Both the position numbers and the translations under genes were made by a program. Positions 26,707 through 36,509 of a stretch of DNA of 64,000 nucleotides are shown piece after piece. The DNA lies in NCBI GenBank assembly GCA_910589015.1, contig CAJUSA010000002.1:1-64000 (forward strand), in the 5' to 3' direction. Every line of letters begins with the position of its first letter. The first letter of the stretch is position 1. Source of the stretch: an uncultured Christensenellaceae bacterium. GTDB lineage: Bacteria; Bacillota; Clostridia; Christensenellales; Borkfalkiaceae. Below the pieces are notes generated by a model that had not been told where the DNA came from, did not search any database, and was given only the letters and a program-made list of their open reading frames with translations.

Positions 26707-27915
26707 ATGCAAAGAAAGAAAGAATGCGTCGCAATGTTGCTTGCGGGCGGACAGGGCAGCCGGCTCTATGCGCTCACCAACAACATTGCAAAACCTGCGG
26801 TAGCCTTCGGGGCGAAATATCGGATCATCGATTTTCCTTTGAGCAACTGCATCAATTCGGGCATCGATACGGTGGGCGTACTCACGCAGTACCAGCCGCT
26901 TGAACTGAACGAATACATCGGGAACGGTCAGCCGTGGGATCTCGACCGATCCTTCGGCGGCGTGCATATTCTCTCGCCTTATCAGGCGAAGAAAAAATCT
27001 TCGTGGTTCGAGGGCACGGCAAACGCCATCTATCAGAACATGCAGTTCATGAAAAAGTATAATCCCGACTATGTGCTCATCCTTTCGGGCGATCATATCT
27101 ATAAAATGGATTATGCCGCCATGATCAAAGCGCATAAGGCTACGGGCGCTGACTGCACGATCGCCGCAATCGAAGTTCCCATGAGCGAAGCGTCGCGGTT
27201 CGGCATTCTCAACACCAACCCCGACGGTTCGATTTACGAATTCGAAGAAAAACCCAAAGTTCCGAAGAGCAATCTTGCTTCGATGGGAATTTATGTGTTC
27301 ACCGCATCAAAACTCTTCCGTTATCTCGAAGACGACGAAAAGAACCCTGATTCGAGCAAGGATTTCGGCAAAGACGTGTTGCCCGCCATGCTGAATGCAG
27401 GCGAAAAGATGTATTCTTACCGATTTAACGGTTATTGGAAAGACGTCGGTACGATTTCTTCGCTCTGGGAATCGAATATGGATCTGCTCGGCGAAGCGCC
27501 CGCATTCGACGTGGGTGACTCCGACTGGAAGATCCACTCGCGCAACCCGCTCGCGCCGCCCGAATATATAGGGCAGGACGCCGTCGTGGATAATTCGCTT
27601 GTGGCGCTCGGATGCGAAATAGAGGGCACCGTCGTGAATTCCGTGCTGGCTACGGGAGTCGTGGTCGAACGCGGCGCGGTCGTGAAAGACAGTGTGATTA
27701 TGGCGGATACCGTCATCAAACAGGGCGCAAGAGTGGAATATTCGATCATCGACGAGAACGTCACGGTGGAAGAAAACGCCGTCGTCGGGAAAGCGCGCGC
27801 GAAAGGCGTCGGCATTGCCGTATTAGGCAGAGATATCACGATCGCAAGCGGCGCAACCGTTGCCGCAGGCGAAATTCTCGACAAGGATTACAAGGGGGAA
27901 ACGAACAATGGCTAA
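26707..27915 (+). CDS. glgC: Glucose-1-phosphate adenylyltransferase, catalytic subunit
   Basis: The product is 402 residues. It makes ADP-glucose, the committed step of glycogen synthesis. The nucleotide loop LAGGQGSRLYALT is intact, with KPAVAFGAKYRIIDFPLSNC, the SGDHIYKMDY catalytic Asp region and EEKPKVPKS. The C-terminus is a left-handed beta-helix of hexapeptide repeats. It overlaps the glgD start by eight bases. Confidence 0.95.
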   Translation: MQRKKECVAMLLAGGQGSRLYALTNNIAKPAVAFGAKYRIIDFPLSNCINSGIDTVGVLTQYQPLELNEYIGNGQPWDLDRSFGGVHILSPYQAKKKSSWFEGTANAIYQNMQFMKKYNPDYVLILSGDHIYKMDYAAMIKAHKATGADCTIAAIEVPMSEASRFGILNTNPDGSIYEFEEKPKVPKSNLASMGIYVFTASKLFRYLEDDEKNPDSSKDFGKDVLPAMLNAGEKMYSYRFNGYWKDVGTISSLWESNMDLLGEAPAFDVGDSDWKIHSRNPLAPPEYIGQDAVVDNSLVALGCEIEGTVVNSVLATGVVVERGAVVKDSVIMADTVIKQGARVEYSIIDENVTVEENAVVGKARAKGVGIAVLGRDITIASGATVAAGEILDKDYKGETNNG

Positions 27916-29017
27916 TCAGGCTGTAGGCGTGATCTTTTCCAACATACACGACGAAAACATTCCCGAACTTTCGAGAAAACGCACGATGGCGTCTATTCCG
28001 TTCGGCGGAAGATACCGTTTGATCGATTTCGCGCTTTCGAATATGGTCAATTCGGGCATCACGACGGTGGGGATCGTCACGAAGAACAATTATCAGTCGC
28101 TTATCGACCATCTGGGCAGCGGTAAAGATTGGGATCTTGCCCGCAAGGACGGCGGCGTGATTTTACTTCCGCCGTATTCCGACGAAACCGACGTGCCTTA
28201 CACCTCGCGCCTCGAAGCGCTCAAAGGTATTACGGGTTTTCTGAACCGCAGAAAAGAGGACTACGTCGTCATATCCGACTGCGACGGCATTTCCCGCATC
28301 GACATTGGCGACGTGCTGCGTTTCCATGAAGAACGGCAGGCGGATATCACCATGGTCTATCATGCCGAAAAGAACGTAAGTTGCAAATATTTCATGACGC
28401 TTACCCCCGACGAAACGGGGCGCGTCAAGGCGTTGCAGATCAATCCCAAAGCGAACGGGAAGGTCAACCGCTACATCAATGTCATGATTATGAGCCGCGA
28501 ATTTCTGATCGGCACGATTCAGGACGCCGTAACGCGCGGTCTGACGAGCTTCGGGCAGGATATTCTCGCCAAGAACGTCGATACGCTCAAAATATACGGC
28601 TACGCGTTCGAGGGATATTACGCCGGCATCGATTCCATTCAGAGTTATTACGCCCATTCCATGGAATTGCTTGATAAAAACGTGCGCAGCGAATTGTTTG
28701 CCGCCCGCGATATCTACACGAAAGTGCGCGACAGTGCGCCCTCGAAATACATCGAAGGCGCAATCGTCAAGAACTCGCTCATTTCCGACGGCTGCGTCAT
28801 CGAAGGCACGGTGGAAAACTGCATTCTTTTCCGCGGCGTCAACGTCGGCAAGGGCAGCGTCGTGCGCAATTCCATTATCATGCAGGATACCGTAATCGGA
28901 ACAAACGTCGAGCTCGACTGCGTCATTACCGATAAAAACGCTGTGATCCGCGACCGCAGGCATCTGGCGGGTTGCGAAGAATTGCCGTATTTCATCGGCA
29001 AGGGCAGAATGATATAA
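27908..29017 (+). CDS. glgD: Glucose-1-phosphate adenylyltransferase, regulatory subunit
   Basis: The product is 369 residues, a GlgC paralogue. The GGxGTRL nucleotide loop is replaced (IFSNIHDENIPELSRKR), so it is probably non-catalytic and modulates GlgC in a heterotetramer, as described for Firmicutes GlgCD. RYRLIDFALSNMVNSGI and the C-terminal beta-helix are kept. The ATG at 27908 follows a GGGGGAAA stretch and lies in the end of glgC. Confidence 0.93.
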   Translation: MANQAVGVIFSNIHDENIPELSRKRTMASIPFGGRYRLIDFALSNMVNSGITTVGIVTKNNYQSLIDHLGSGKDWDLARKDGGVILLPPYSDETDVPYTSRLEALKGITGFLNRRKEDYVVISDCDGISRIDIGDVLRFHEERQADITMVYHAEKNVSCKYFMTLTPDETGRVKALQINPKANGKVNRYINVMIMSREFLIGTIQDAVTRGLTSFGQDILAKNVDTLKIYGYAFEGYYAGIDSIQSYYAHSMELLDKNVRSELFAARDIYTKVRDSAPSKYIEGAIVKNSLISDGCVIEGTVENCILFRGVNVGKGSVVRNSIIMQDTVIGTNVELDCVITDKNAVIRDRRHLAGCEELPYFIGKGRMI

Positions 29018-29061
29018 TAAAACGGTTACGCACGTTTGCGTATTAAAAAAGGGGTAAATAA

Positions 29062-30690
29062 ATGAGTACAACCAAGAAATCCACAACGACTAAAACGACG
29101 AAATCCACGCAATCCGCAGGGGCTGCACCCAAAACCGTTAAACAGAAAACGGTAAAACCCGAGGTTAAAACTGAAGTACCCGTACAGGACGAGCAGGCGT
29201 TCGCGCAGATCGTGCCCACGCCCGCTGCCGTACCCGAAAAGAAACCGAGCGAAATCAAAGTCGAGGCAAAGACGAAGATCTTATTCGTCGCATCCGAGGC
29301 GGCGCCGTTTATCGCCACGGGCGGACTTGCCGAGGTGATTGGCTCGCTTTCGAAATATATCGCCAAAGACGCGGGGTACGACGTCCGCGTGATCGTACCG
29401 CTTTATCAGGATATCAAGAAGGATTACCGCAAGAATTTCAAATTCATCGGCAATATTTTCGTTCCGCTTTCGTGGCGGAATCAATACTGCGGGATCTTCG
29501 AATACACGCTCGACAACGTAAAATACTACTTTGTCGATAACGAATACTACTTCAAACGCCCCGGTTGTTACGGCTATTACGACGACGGCGAGCGGTTCGC
29601 GTTCTTCTGCCGCAGCGTGCTCGAAATCATGGCGTTCGTCGGTTTTTATCCCGACATTATGCACTGCCACGACTGGCAGGCGGCGCTTGCGGCGCTCTAT
29701 CTTAAAACCATATACTGTTTCCGTCCCGAATATCAGTATATTCGCGCGCTGTTCACCATTCATAATATAGAGTATCAGGGGAAATATTCGCTGGATATTT
29801 TAGAAGATCTATTCGGGATTTCCAATCAATACCGTTATCTTGTGGAATACGACCGTTGCATCAACCTCATGAAGGGCGCAATCGAGTGCTGCGAACGTTT
29901 CTCAACGGTATCCCCGACTTATGCGGGCGAGATCAAAGACGCGTATTACGCGCACGGATTAGAGGCGATCATCCGCCGCAACGAGTTCAAACTCTGCGGC
30001 ATTCTGAACGGGATCGACCCCGATTATTACAATCCGGCGACCGACGCGGCGCTGTTCGCCAATTACAGCGCGGAAAATATCGCGCCCAAGGCGGTTTGTA
30101 AAGAGGAATTGCAGCGCATGCTTAATCTTCCCGTCAAACCGAATACGCCTATTATCGCCATGATTTCGCGTCTTGTTTCGCACAAAGGGCTCGATTTGGT
30201 GCGCGAAGTGATCGAACAGGTGTTGCGGCAAGACGTGCAGTTTGTCCTGCTTGGCACGGGGGAATCGTATTATGAGAATTATTTTTCCGATCTTGCCCGC
30301 CGTTATCCCGGCAAAGTCGTTTCAATCATCTCGTTCAACGCCGATCTTTCGCGTAAAATCTATTCGGGCGCGGATTTATTCCTGATGCCTTCGAAGAGCG
30401 AGCCGTGCGGTCTGTCGCAGATGATCGCCGCGCGTTACGGTACGGTTGCGATTGTGCGGGAAACGGGGGGACTTAAAGACAGCATCACGCCTTACGGCGC
30501 GGGCGGAAACGGCTTTACTTTCCGCGATTACAACGCGCACGACATGCTGTATGTGATCAACGAGGCGCTCGACGTATACCGCAACGAGAGCGAGTGGCCG
30601 GCGCTGCGCAAAAAAGCCATGGAAACCGACTTTACCTGGGGAACGTCTGCGAAATATTACGAAGGTCTTTACCTCGGCATATTAAAATAA
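29062..30690 (+). CDS. glgA: Glycogen synthase (ADP-glucose), with N-terminal extension
   Basis: The product is 542 residues, about 65 longer than usual. The GT5 domain begins at about residue 72 (KILFVASEAAPFIATGGLAEVIGSL) and has CHDWQAALAAL, FTIHNIEYQG, the C-terminal SRLVSHKGLDL and PSKSEPCGLSQMIAARYGT. The extra N-terminal stretch is low-complexity, rich in Thr, Lys, Pro and Val. It transfers glucose from ADP-glucose onto glycogen. It is preceded by a purine-rich AAAAAAGGGG. Confidence 0.94.
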   Translation: MSTTKKSTTTKTTKSTQSAGAAPKTVKQKTVKPEVKTEVPVQDEQAFAQIVPTPAAVPEKKPSEIKVEAKTKILFVASEAAPFIATGGLAEVIGSLSKYIAKDAGYDVRVIVPLYQDIKKDYRKNFKFIGNIFVPLSWRNQYCGIFEYTLDNVKYYFVDNEYYFKRPGCYGYYDDGERFAFFCRSVLEIMAFVGFYPDIMHCHDWQAALAALYLKTIYCFRPEYQYIRALFTIHNIEYQGKYSLDILEDLFGISNQYRYLVEYDRCINLMKGAIECCERFSTVSPTYAGEIKDAYYAHGLEAIIRRNEFKLCGILNGIDPDYYNPATDAALFANYSAENIAPKAVCKEELQRMLNLPVKPNTPIIAMISRLVSHKGLDLVREVIEQVLRQDVQFVLLGTGESYYENYFSDLARRYPGKVVSIISFNADLSRKIYSGADLFLMPSKSEPCGLSQMIAARYGTVAIVRETGGLKDSITPYGAGGNGFTFRDYNAHDMLYVINEALDVYRNESEWPALRKKAMETDFTWGTSAKYYEGLYLGILK

Positions 30691-30728
30691 ACAATAATTT
30701 TTAAGAAAGAAGGAACGTAGTAAAAGGA

Positions 30729-33152
30729 ATGTCAAACTTAACGGAAAACGAAGCAAAAAAGATGATTGCCGGCAAACTCACGCGCTATTTCGGCGTGAGC
30801 TTGTCGGAGGCGTCGCGCGAGCAGATCTACAAAGCCGTCGTCATGAGCGTTCGGGATATCATGCTCGAAAAACGCCAGAAATTCCATTTGAAAACCAAAG
30901 CCGCGAAGGCAAAACGCGTTTATTACCTTTGCATGGAATTTTTGATGGGGCGATCGCTGAAAAACAGTATCTACAATCTCGGCATCGGCAATGCGATCGG
31001 CGGCGCGCTCAAATCGCTCAATCTTTCGCTCGACGAACTGTATGAAGAAGAACCCGACGCAGGATTGGGCAACGGCGGTCTCGGCAGACTTGCCGCCTGT
31101 TTCTTAGACGGGCTCGCCACGCAGAATTACCCCGCAATGGGTTTTTCGATCTGCTATCAATACGGTTTATTCAAGCAAAAAATCATCGACGGCTGGCAGA
31201 TCGAAATGCCCGATGTCTGGCTTCCCGGCGGCGAAGCCTGGCTCACGCAACGTTCCGATAAGCAATTCATCGTGCGTTTCGACGGCGAACTCGAAGAAAA
31301 GTGGACCGATCACGGCATGGAAACCATTTATCACAACGCCAAAGAAGTCGAGGCGGTTGCGCTCGACATGATGGTCGCGGGCGCGGATTCCGAAGCGGTC
31401 AGCGTGTTGCGCCTTTGGCGTTCGCGCGCGGTGCAAAAATTCGACATGCAGCTGTTCTCGCAAGGCAATTACGACGAAGTCATGCGCGACGAAAGCGACG
31501 CTGAACTGATTTCCAAAGTGCTTTATCCTTCCGATAATCACTACGAAGGAAAATCCCTGCGCTTAAAGCAGCAATATTTCCTCGTTTCCGCCTCGTTGCA
31601 GTGCATTGTGTCCGATCATAAGCGCCGCTACGGCTCGCTTTCTTCGTTGCCGCAGCGCGCGGCGATCCATATCAACGATACGCATCCCGCGCTTGCGATT
31701 CCCGAACTCATGCGCATTTTAGTCGACGATAATTATTTCTCGTGGAATACGGCGTGGAATCTTACGACCGCAACGTGCGCGTATACCAACCACACCGTAC
31801 TTTCCGAAGCACTGGAAACGTGGGCGGAAGATCTTATTGCACGCCGTCTTCCCAGAATTTACGGCATTCTTAAAGAAATCAACCGCCGTTTCTGCGAAGA
31901 TCTTTGGGTGAAATATCCGGGCGACTGGAATAAAATTTCGCGCATGTCGGTGCTTTCACACAACACGGTGCGCATGGCGAACCTGTGTATCGTCGGTTCG
32001 CACAGCGTAAACGGCGTTTCCGAATTGCATAGCGAGATTATTAAAGACAGCATTTTCCGCGATTTTTACGAATATACGCCCGATAAGTTCACGAATGTGA
32101 CCAATGGCATCGCGCACAGACGGTGGCTCAATCAATCGAACCCCGAACTTTGCGCATTGCTTGACGATTGCATCGGCGCGGGTTACGATAAAGATGCTGC
32201 AAAACTTGCCGATTTCAAAAAATTTGAAAACGACAAGAGTGTTCTTGCGCGTCTCGACGAGATAAAAGCCATTAAAAAACGGCAGTTTGCCGATTATGCC
32301 AAACGGACGCAGGGAATCGTGATCGACCCGAACACCGTGTTCGACGTTCAGGCAAAGCGTATGCATGAATACAAACGCCAGCTTTTGAACGCGTTGCATA
32401 TTATTTCGGTTTATAACGCATTGCGCGATAATCCCGATCTCGATATCGTGCCGAAAACGTATATTTTCGGCGCCAAAGCGGCGTCGGGTTACGATATGGC
32501 GAAACAAATCATGAAACTGATTTGTTTCCTTGCCGAAGATATCCGTAAAAATCCCAAAATCAACGAAAAACTTAACGTCGTTTACATGGAAAATTATAAT
32601 GTGACCATGTCGGAAATGCTCATGCCGGCAACTGAAATTTCCGAACAGATTTCGCTTGCGGGCAAGGAAGCGAGCGGCACGGGCAATATGAAATTTATGA
32701 TCAACGGCGCGCTCACAATCGGCACGCTCGACGGCGCCAACGTCGAAATGACGCAACACGTTGGCGATGAAAATATCTTCATTTTCGGTTTGACCGCCGA
32801 CGAAGTGAAAGAAATCTGGCAAAACGGCTATAATTCCAGCGCTTATTATAATAAGGATTACAATATGCGCCGCGTGCTTGAATCGCTCATCGTGGGATTC
32901 AACGGAACGTCGTTCTCGGAAATCAGTAATTATCTTTTGCGGCGCGCTCCCGTTGCCGATCCGTATATGTGCCTTGCTGATTTTGAAAGCTATATTACCA
33001 CGCAGAACGCGCTTTCCGACCTGTATCGCAACAAAAAGCAGGATTGGAACAAAAAATCGCTTAACAATATTGCGGCAGCAGGTTATTTTGCAGCGGACAG
33101 AAGTATCCGCGAATATGCATCGCGCATTTGGAATCTGAAACCCGTTAAATAA
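30729..33152 (+). CDS. glgP: Glycogen phosphorylase
   Basis: The product is 807 residues, normal for GT35. It releases glucose-1-phosphate from glycogen chain ends using PLP. The N-terminal YYLCMEFLMGRSL, EPDAGLGNGGLGRLAACFLD and the PLP-Lys motif EASGTGNMKFMINGALTIGTLDGAN are all present. It follows glgA after 38 bases, so synthesis and breakdown genes share one operon. Confidence 0.97.
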   Translation: MSNLTENEAKKMIAGKLTRYFGVSLSEASREQIYKAVVMSVRDIMLEKRQKFHLKTKAAKAKRVYYLCMEFLMGRSLKNSIYNLGIGNAIGGALKSLNLSLDELYEEEPDAGLGNGGLGRLAACFLDGLATQNYPAMGFSICYQYGLFKQKIIDGWQIEMPDVWLPGGEAWLTQRSDKQFIVRFDGELEEKWTDHGMETIYHNAKEVEAVALDMMVAGADSEAVSVLRLWRSRAVQKFDMQLFSQGNYDEVMRDESDAELISKVLYPSDNHYEGKSLRLKQQYFLVSASLQCIVSDHKRRYGSLSSLPQRAAIHINDTHPALAIPELMRILVDDNYFSWNTAWNLTTATCAYTNHTVLSEALETWAEDLIARRLPRIYGILKEINRRFCEDLWVKYPGDWNKISRMSVLSHNTVRMANLCIVGSHSVNGVSELHSEIIKDSIFRDFYEYTPDKFTNVTNGIAHRRWLNQSNPELCALLDDCIGAGYDKDAAKLADFKKFENDKSVLARLDEIKAIKKRQFADYAKRTQGIVIDPNTVFDVQAKRMHEYKRQLLNALHIISVYNALRDNPDLDIVPKTYIFGAKAASGYDMAKQIMKLICFLAEDIRKNPKINEKLNVVYMENYNVTMSEMLMPATEISEQISLAGKEASGTGNMKFMINGALTIGTLDGANVEMTQHVGDENIFIFGLTADEVKEIWQNGYNSSAYYNKDYNMRRVLESLIVGFNGTSFSEISNYLLRRAPVADPYMCLADFESYITTQNALSDLYRNKKQDWNKKSLNNIAAAGYFAADRSIREYASRIWNLKPVK

Positions 33153-33172
33153 GTTTCATCGGTGAACAATAC

Positions 33173-34999
33173 ATGATTTATACCTATGATCCGCTCGATA
33201 CGGCTTGCAAAAGCATAACGGGCGCATTTCCGTGCGGAAATGACATCACATTTCGAATTTATAAAATCGATGGCGGAGAAGGTAGCTTCTCCGCCGAAAA
33301 TTGTAATATGTACATTTGCCGCGACGGGGAACAAAGCGTGATTTTTCCCATGCAAAAAACTGAAGAAGGTTTTGCGCTCACGCTGAAATTCAACCGCGTC
33401 GGACTATATTTCTATTACTTCAAATTGGGCGAATATTATCTCAGTTGCGGTGCAATGCGCAAAGGTGTGCTCGGCGAAAAGCCTTGGAGTTGGCAATTAA
33501 CCGTGCACGCACCCGATTACGAAACACCTGAATGGCTGAAAGGCGGTGTGATTTATCAGATTTTTCCCGATCGCTTTCATAAAGCGGAGCCGTGCACACA
33601 AAATATCGCGGGCAAGATTATGCGTTCCGATTGGGGCGGCACACCGTATTTTCGCCCGAATATGTATGGCAAAGTACTGAACAACGACTTTTTCGGCGGA
33701 AATTTAGAAGGTATCCGTCAAAAATTAGACTATCTTTCCGACCTTGGCGTTACCGTTCTGTACCTGAATCCCATATTCGAAGCCTATTCCAATCACCGTT
33801 ACGACACGGGCGACTACATGAAAATCGATCCGTTGCTCGGCTCGCTCGAAGATTTCGACCGCTTGATTGCCGACGCGCAGGCGCACGGGATCCGCGTTAT
33901 TCTCGACGGCGTTTTCAATCACACGGGCGACAACAGCCGATATTTCAATAAATTCGGCAGTTATGACAGCGTGGGTGCGTACCAGTCGGTCGATTCGCCT
34001 TATCATGACTGGTACTGTTTCCGCCGCTTTCCCGACGAATATGAAAGTTGGTGGGGTATTGAAACCATGCCTGCCGTCAATGAGAAATCGGCGTCTTATC
34101 AGGAATTTTTGTTCGGCGAACACGGCGTCTTAAAACATTGGTTGCGCCGCGGAATAAGCGGCTACCGCCTTGACGTTGCCGATGAATTACCCGATTTCTT
34201 TTTGAAAAATTTGCGCAAAGCCGTTAAGGACGAAAAGAGCGACGCCGTGATTCTCGGCGAAGTCTGGGAAGACGCATCAAACAAAATCGCCTACGGTGTG
34301 CGCCGCGAATATTTTCAGGGCAACGAGCTTGACAGCGTCATGAATTATCCGTTTAAAAATGCTATAATCGATTTCGTGTTATCCGGCAATACAACGCGCC
34401 TGCGTGAAACGATCGCCATGCTGATCGATCATTACCCGAAGCAGTCGCTCGACAGCCTAATGAACATTTTGGGAACGCACGATACATCGCGCATTCTAAC
34501 GATATTAAGCGGAAAAATTTGTAACCATAAAGAAGATATGGCTGTTGCCAAACTTTCCGAACAGGAAAAAACGGTTGCGTTACAAAAATTGAAAATGGCT
34601 GCAGTTCTGCAATTCACGTTACCCGGCGTACCGAGCATCTATTATGGCGACGAAAACGGCATGGAAGGATATATCGATCCGTTCTGCCGGCGCTGTTTTG
34701 ACTGGGATCATCTGAATTCGGAATTAATCGAATTTTACAAAACGTTAGGAAATATCCGCACGAAAAAACTTCGCGAAGTATTCCGCGACGGCGTATACCG
34801 CGAAATATTTGCCGATGTTTCTTGCATTGTTTACGAACGGAAACACGAAACTCAAGCGGTTTACGTTTATGTGAACAATTCCGCGCGCGAATACAATATC
34901 TCGATCAAAGGGAAGTATCTGGATTATTTCCGTAAAGATATTTATCAGAAAATTCTACCAATTAAATCTTATTCTTACGGTATTATCGCAAAAGCATAA
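33173..34999 (+). CDS. GH13 alpha-glucanase (neopullulanase/cyclomaltodextrinase/amylase type)
   Basis: The product is 608 residues. An N-terminal beta domain of about 110 residues is followed by the GH13 barrel: GGVIYQIFPDRFHK, the nucleophile region GYRLDVADELPDFF, the acid/base VILGEVWEDA and NILGTHDTSRIL. It should cleave alpha-1,4 (perhaps alpha-1,6) bonds of maltodextrins released from glycogen. There is no signal peptide, so it is cytoplasmic, fitting its place at the end of the glg operon. The exact specificity cannot be told from motifs. Confidence 0.9.
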   Translation: MIYTYDPLDTACKSITGAFPCGNDITFRIYKIDGGEGSFSAENCNMYICRDGEQSVIFPMQKTEEGFALTLKFNRVGLYFYYFKLGEYYLSCGAMRKGVLGEKPWSWQLTVHAPDYETPEWLKGGVIYQIFPDRFHKAEPCTQNIAGKIMRSDWGGTPYFRPNMYGKVLNNDFFGGNLEGIRQKLDYLSDLGVTVLYLNPIFEAYSNHRYDTGDYMKIDPLLGSLEDFDRLIADAQAHGIRVILDGVFNHTGDNSRYFNKFGSYDSVGAYQSVDSPYHDWYCFRRFPDEYESWWGIETMPAVNEKSASYQEFLFGEHGVLKHWLRRGISGYRLDVADELPDFFLKNLRKAVKDEKSDAVILGEVWEDASNKIAYGVRREYFQGNELDSVMNYPFKNAIIDFVLSGNTTRLRETIAMLIDHYPKQSLDSLMNILGTHDTSRILTILSGKICNHKEDMAVAKLSEQEKTVALQKLKMAAVLQFTLPGVPSIYYGDENGMEGYIDPFCRRCFDWDHLNSELIEFYKTLGNIRTKKLREVFRDGVYREIFADVSCIVYERKHETQAVYVYVNNSAREYNISIKGKYLDYFRKDIYQKILPIKSYSYGIIAKA

Positions 35000-35018
35000 T
35001 AGTATGCGTGACATAATA
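34995..35018 (-). repeat. Dispersed 24-bp motif, copy 3 (3' end of the GH13 gene)
   Basis: On the minus strand it reads TATTATG, five bases, then CATACTATTATG. This is the most divergent of the six copies. It overlaps the stop codon of the GH13 gene and lies about 225 bases from the dif-like site. Confidence 0.6.
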
Positions 35019-35055
35019 GAAAAAATGCCAAATAAATTGCTCATAAAGTATAAGA

Positions 35056-35087
35056 AGAAACGGCGGATAAACCGTCGTTTTTTTATT
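35056..35087 (+). terminator. Intrinsic terminator of the glycogen operon
   Basis: AAACGGCGG and CCGTCGTTT pair (one G-T) around a short loop, followed by TTTTATT. Beyond it, 35090-35242 is AT-rich and without a gene. Confidence 0.85.
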
Positions 35088-35242
35088 AAAAAGTATTTTT
35101 TTATTCTATAAAAACGTAAAAATAATTTGATTTTTTATGTCAATCAAAAAGTCGAAAATTGTTGTATAATTGTGGATAACATACGGCAAACTTTTAAAAA
35201 AGTTTGGAAAAATGCCATTTTTGCCCCATTTTTCACCATATC

Positions 35243-35270
35243 TATTCGTAAAACCTGTGTTTTGCGAATA
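35243..35270 (+). other. dif: dif-like Xer recombination site (left copy, complete)
   Basis: Two 11-bp arms, TATTCGTAAAA and TTTTGCGAATA, are inverted repeats with 10 of 11 positions matching. They flank a 6-bp centre CCTGTG: the 11-6-11 layout of dif sites. The centre, right arm and adjoining bases (35252-35273) are repeated exactly at 39167-39188, just upstream of the XerS-like recombinase gene. The sequence is not the B. subtilis dif consensus, so the assignment rests on architecture and context. Confidence 0.72.
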
Positions 35271-35343
35271 GTTATGTGTTTCCCCTCACTTTTTTCCACG
35301 CGTCGCATATTCGTTTGTATGGGCGTTTTTTGCCCGTTTCCCT

Positions 35344-35679
35344 TTAATTTCTCCCCGCGTTTTCTGCCTGTTTTATCCTCTCGTACACTTCTTCGATATG
35401 GTCGGCGCACTCGCGCGCCGTTTCCTCGGAAAAATACTCAAAGTACAATGTATCAAAATTGAAGTACATCACGCGAAAGCAATCCCGCGACGTTCTTATT
35501 ACTATGTACTCGTCGCACGCCGTTCTGCCCTCGTAGCGCGTGAAATGGTAGTTGTGGTACTCGTAATCGAAATGCAACCGATACGTTCGCGTAAAGTCTT
35601 TCGACAGAAACATTAACAGCCAATGCACCCGCCCGCCGCTCGGCGCGCCAATTTGTTTACGCTTGTACTTCCTTCTCAT
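35344..35679 (-). CDS. Element gene of unknown function (111 aa)
   Basis: I do not recognise the family. The protein is basic at the N-terminus (MRRKYKRKQ) and aromatic-rich in the middle (YRLHFDYEYHNYHFTRYEG), with a C-terminal helix SEETARECADHIEEVYERIK. It is the last gene of the operon. Its ATG overlaps the stop of the preceding gene (ATGA), and AGGGG precedes it, so coupled translation is likely. Confidence 0.65.
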   Translation of the reverse strand: MRRKYKRKQIGAPSGGRVHWLLMFLSKDFTRTYRLHFDYEYHNYHFTRYEGRTACDEYIVIRTSRDCFRVMYFNFDTLYFEYFSEETARECADHIEEVYERIKQAENAGRN

Positions 35680-35942
35680 GCCGTTTCCCCTTCGAAAAAT
35701 TCTGCCGTAGCCTTGCGCAGTTCTTCGAGCGTGTTTCCTTTTATCGTAGCTATTCGTTGTTCGTTATAGCATGCTGCCGTGTAGCTGTTCTTGCTCGTCC
35801 GCGTAACTATCGCGCACGCGGTGAGCTTTCGCCCGTACGGGCATTTGCTCGTGTCGGCTTCGTAATGCACGAATACCGCCCCGCTTTCGCCTTTGTCTAT
35901 CCGCGTAAAACCAATCAAATAAAACCCGCTTTTTATCTCCAT
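35676..35942 (-). CDS. Element gene of unknown function (88 aa)
   Basis: Unrecognised small protein with alternating beta-like segments (GFYLIGFTRIDKGESGAVFVHYEA) and a helical C-terminus (TLEELRKATAEFFEGE). It has two cysteines (KCPYG and AACYN). GAGGG precedes the ATG. Four-base overlap with the downstream gene and 15 bases from the upstream gene place it in the operon. Confidence 0.65.
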   Translation of the reverse strand: MEIKSGFYLIGFTRIDKGESGAVFVHYEADTSKCPYGRKLTACAIVTRTSKNSYTAACYNEQRIATIKGNTLEELRKATAEFFEGETA

Positions 35943-35957
35943 ACGCTCGCCCTCGCT

Positions 35958-36509
35958 TTATTCCGCTTCCCCGCGTTGGTCACTACCGAGGGGGCGCGGT
36001 GACGTCGCCGCTTCCCCGACTGTCTGGGAAGTTTCTCGAAGAGCTGCGCTGCATCCGTCCCCGCTCGCTTCGCTTGCTTCCCTGCTTTGCGCCTTTCTTT
36101 TCGCCCATGTCTTTTTTAGCGTTTCCCTTTGCTTGGCTATCGCTTCGGGACTTTTCGGGCGGCGTTTCCTTTCTTTCCGAAGTTCCGGCGAGTCGTCCGA
36201 AGATAACCCCGCTTCTTTCCGTTTCTTTTCCCAGTATTTCATTGTCGCAAGCCTTTTTTTGCTCGGGTCTTCCCCCTCTCTGTATACATTCACCCCCGCC
36301 CGTTTCAATCGGTCTATCAAGTATTCGTTCTCTGCCCGCAGCACTTCCGCTTCAATCTCTACGTTGCTAATATCGCATGAAAGCGCATAGCAAAGCCCCG
36401 CTATGTGTTTTAGGCGCGCCCGCAGCTCGTTCTTAGTCAGCCCGAAACGCACGCCGTCGCTTTCGTTGGGTACTCCTCCCGACGTTTTCCCGTTCTTCTC
36501 GTCCGTCAT
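35958..36509 (-). CDS. Element gene of unknown function, coiled-coil and basic (183 aa)
   Basis: The start at 36509 has a perfect AAGGAGG upstream and overlaps the preceding stop (ATGA). The N-terminal half has a leucine-rich helical segment with LRAENEYLIDRLKRAG. The C-terminal half is very basic (KSPEAIAKQRETLKKTWAKRK) and may bind nucleic acid. The last 14 residues (TSPRPLGSDQRGEA) come from a 43-bp DNA repeat also present at 38009, so the true C-terminus may have been altered by that repeat. Function unknown. Confidence 0.65.
   Translation of the reverse strand: MTDEKNGKTSGGVPNESDGVRFGLTKNELRARLKHIAGLCYALSCDISNVEIEAEVLRAENEYLIDRLKRAGVNVYREGEDPSKKRLATMKYWEKKRKEAGLSSDDSPELRKERKRRPKSPEAIAKQRETLKKTWAKRKAQSREASEASGDGCSAALRETSQTVGEAATSPRPLGSDQRGEAE
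35965..36007. repeat. 43-bp repeat, copy A
   Basis: Matches 38009-38051 at 39 of 43 positions, same orientation, starting GCTTCCCCGCGTTGGTCACT. Similarity seems to continue weakly beyond into a short inverted repeat. Copy A overlaps the 3' end of the 183-aa gene. Confidence 0.8.
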
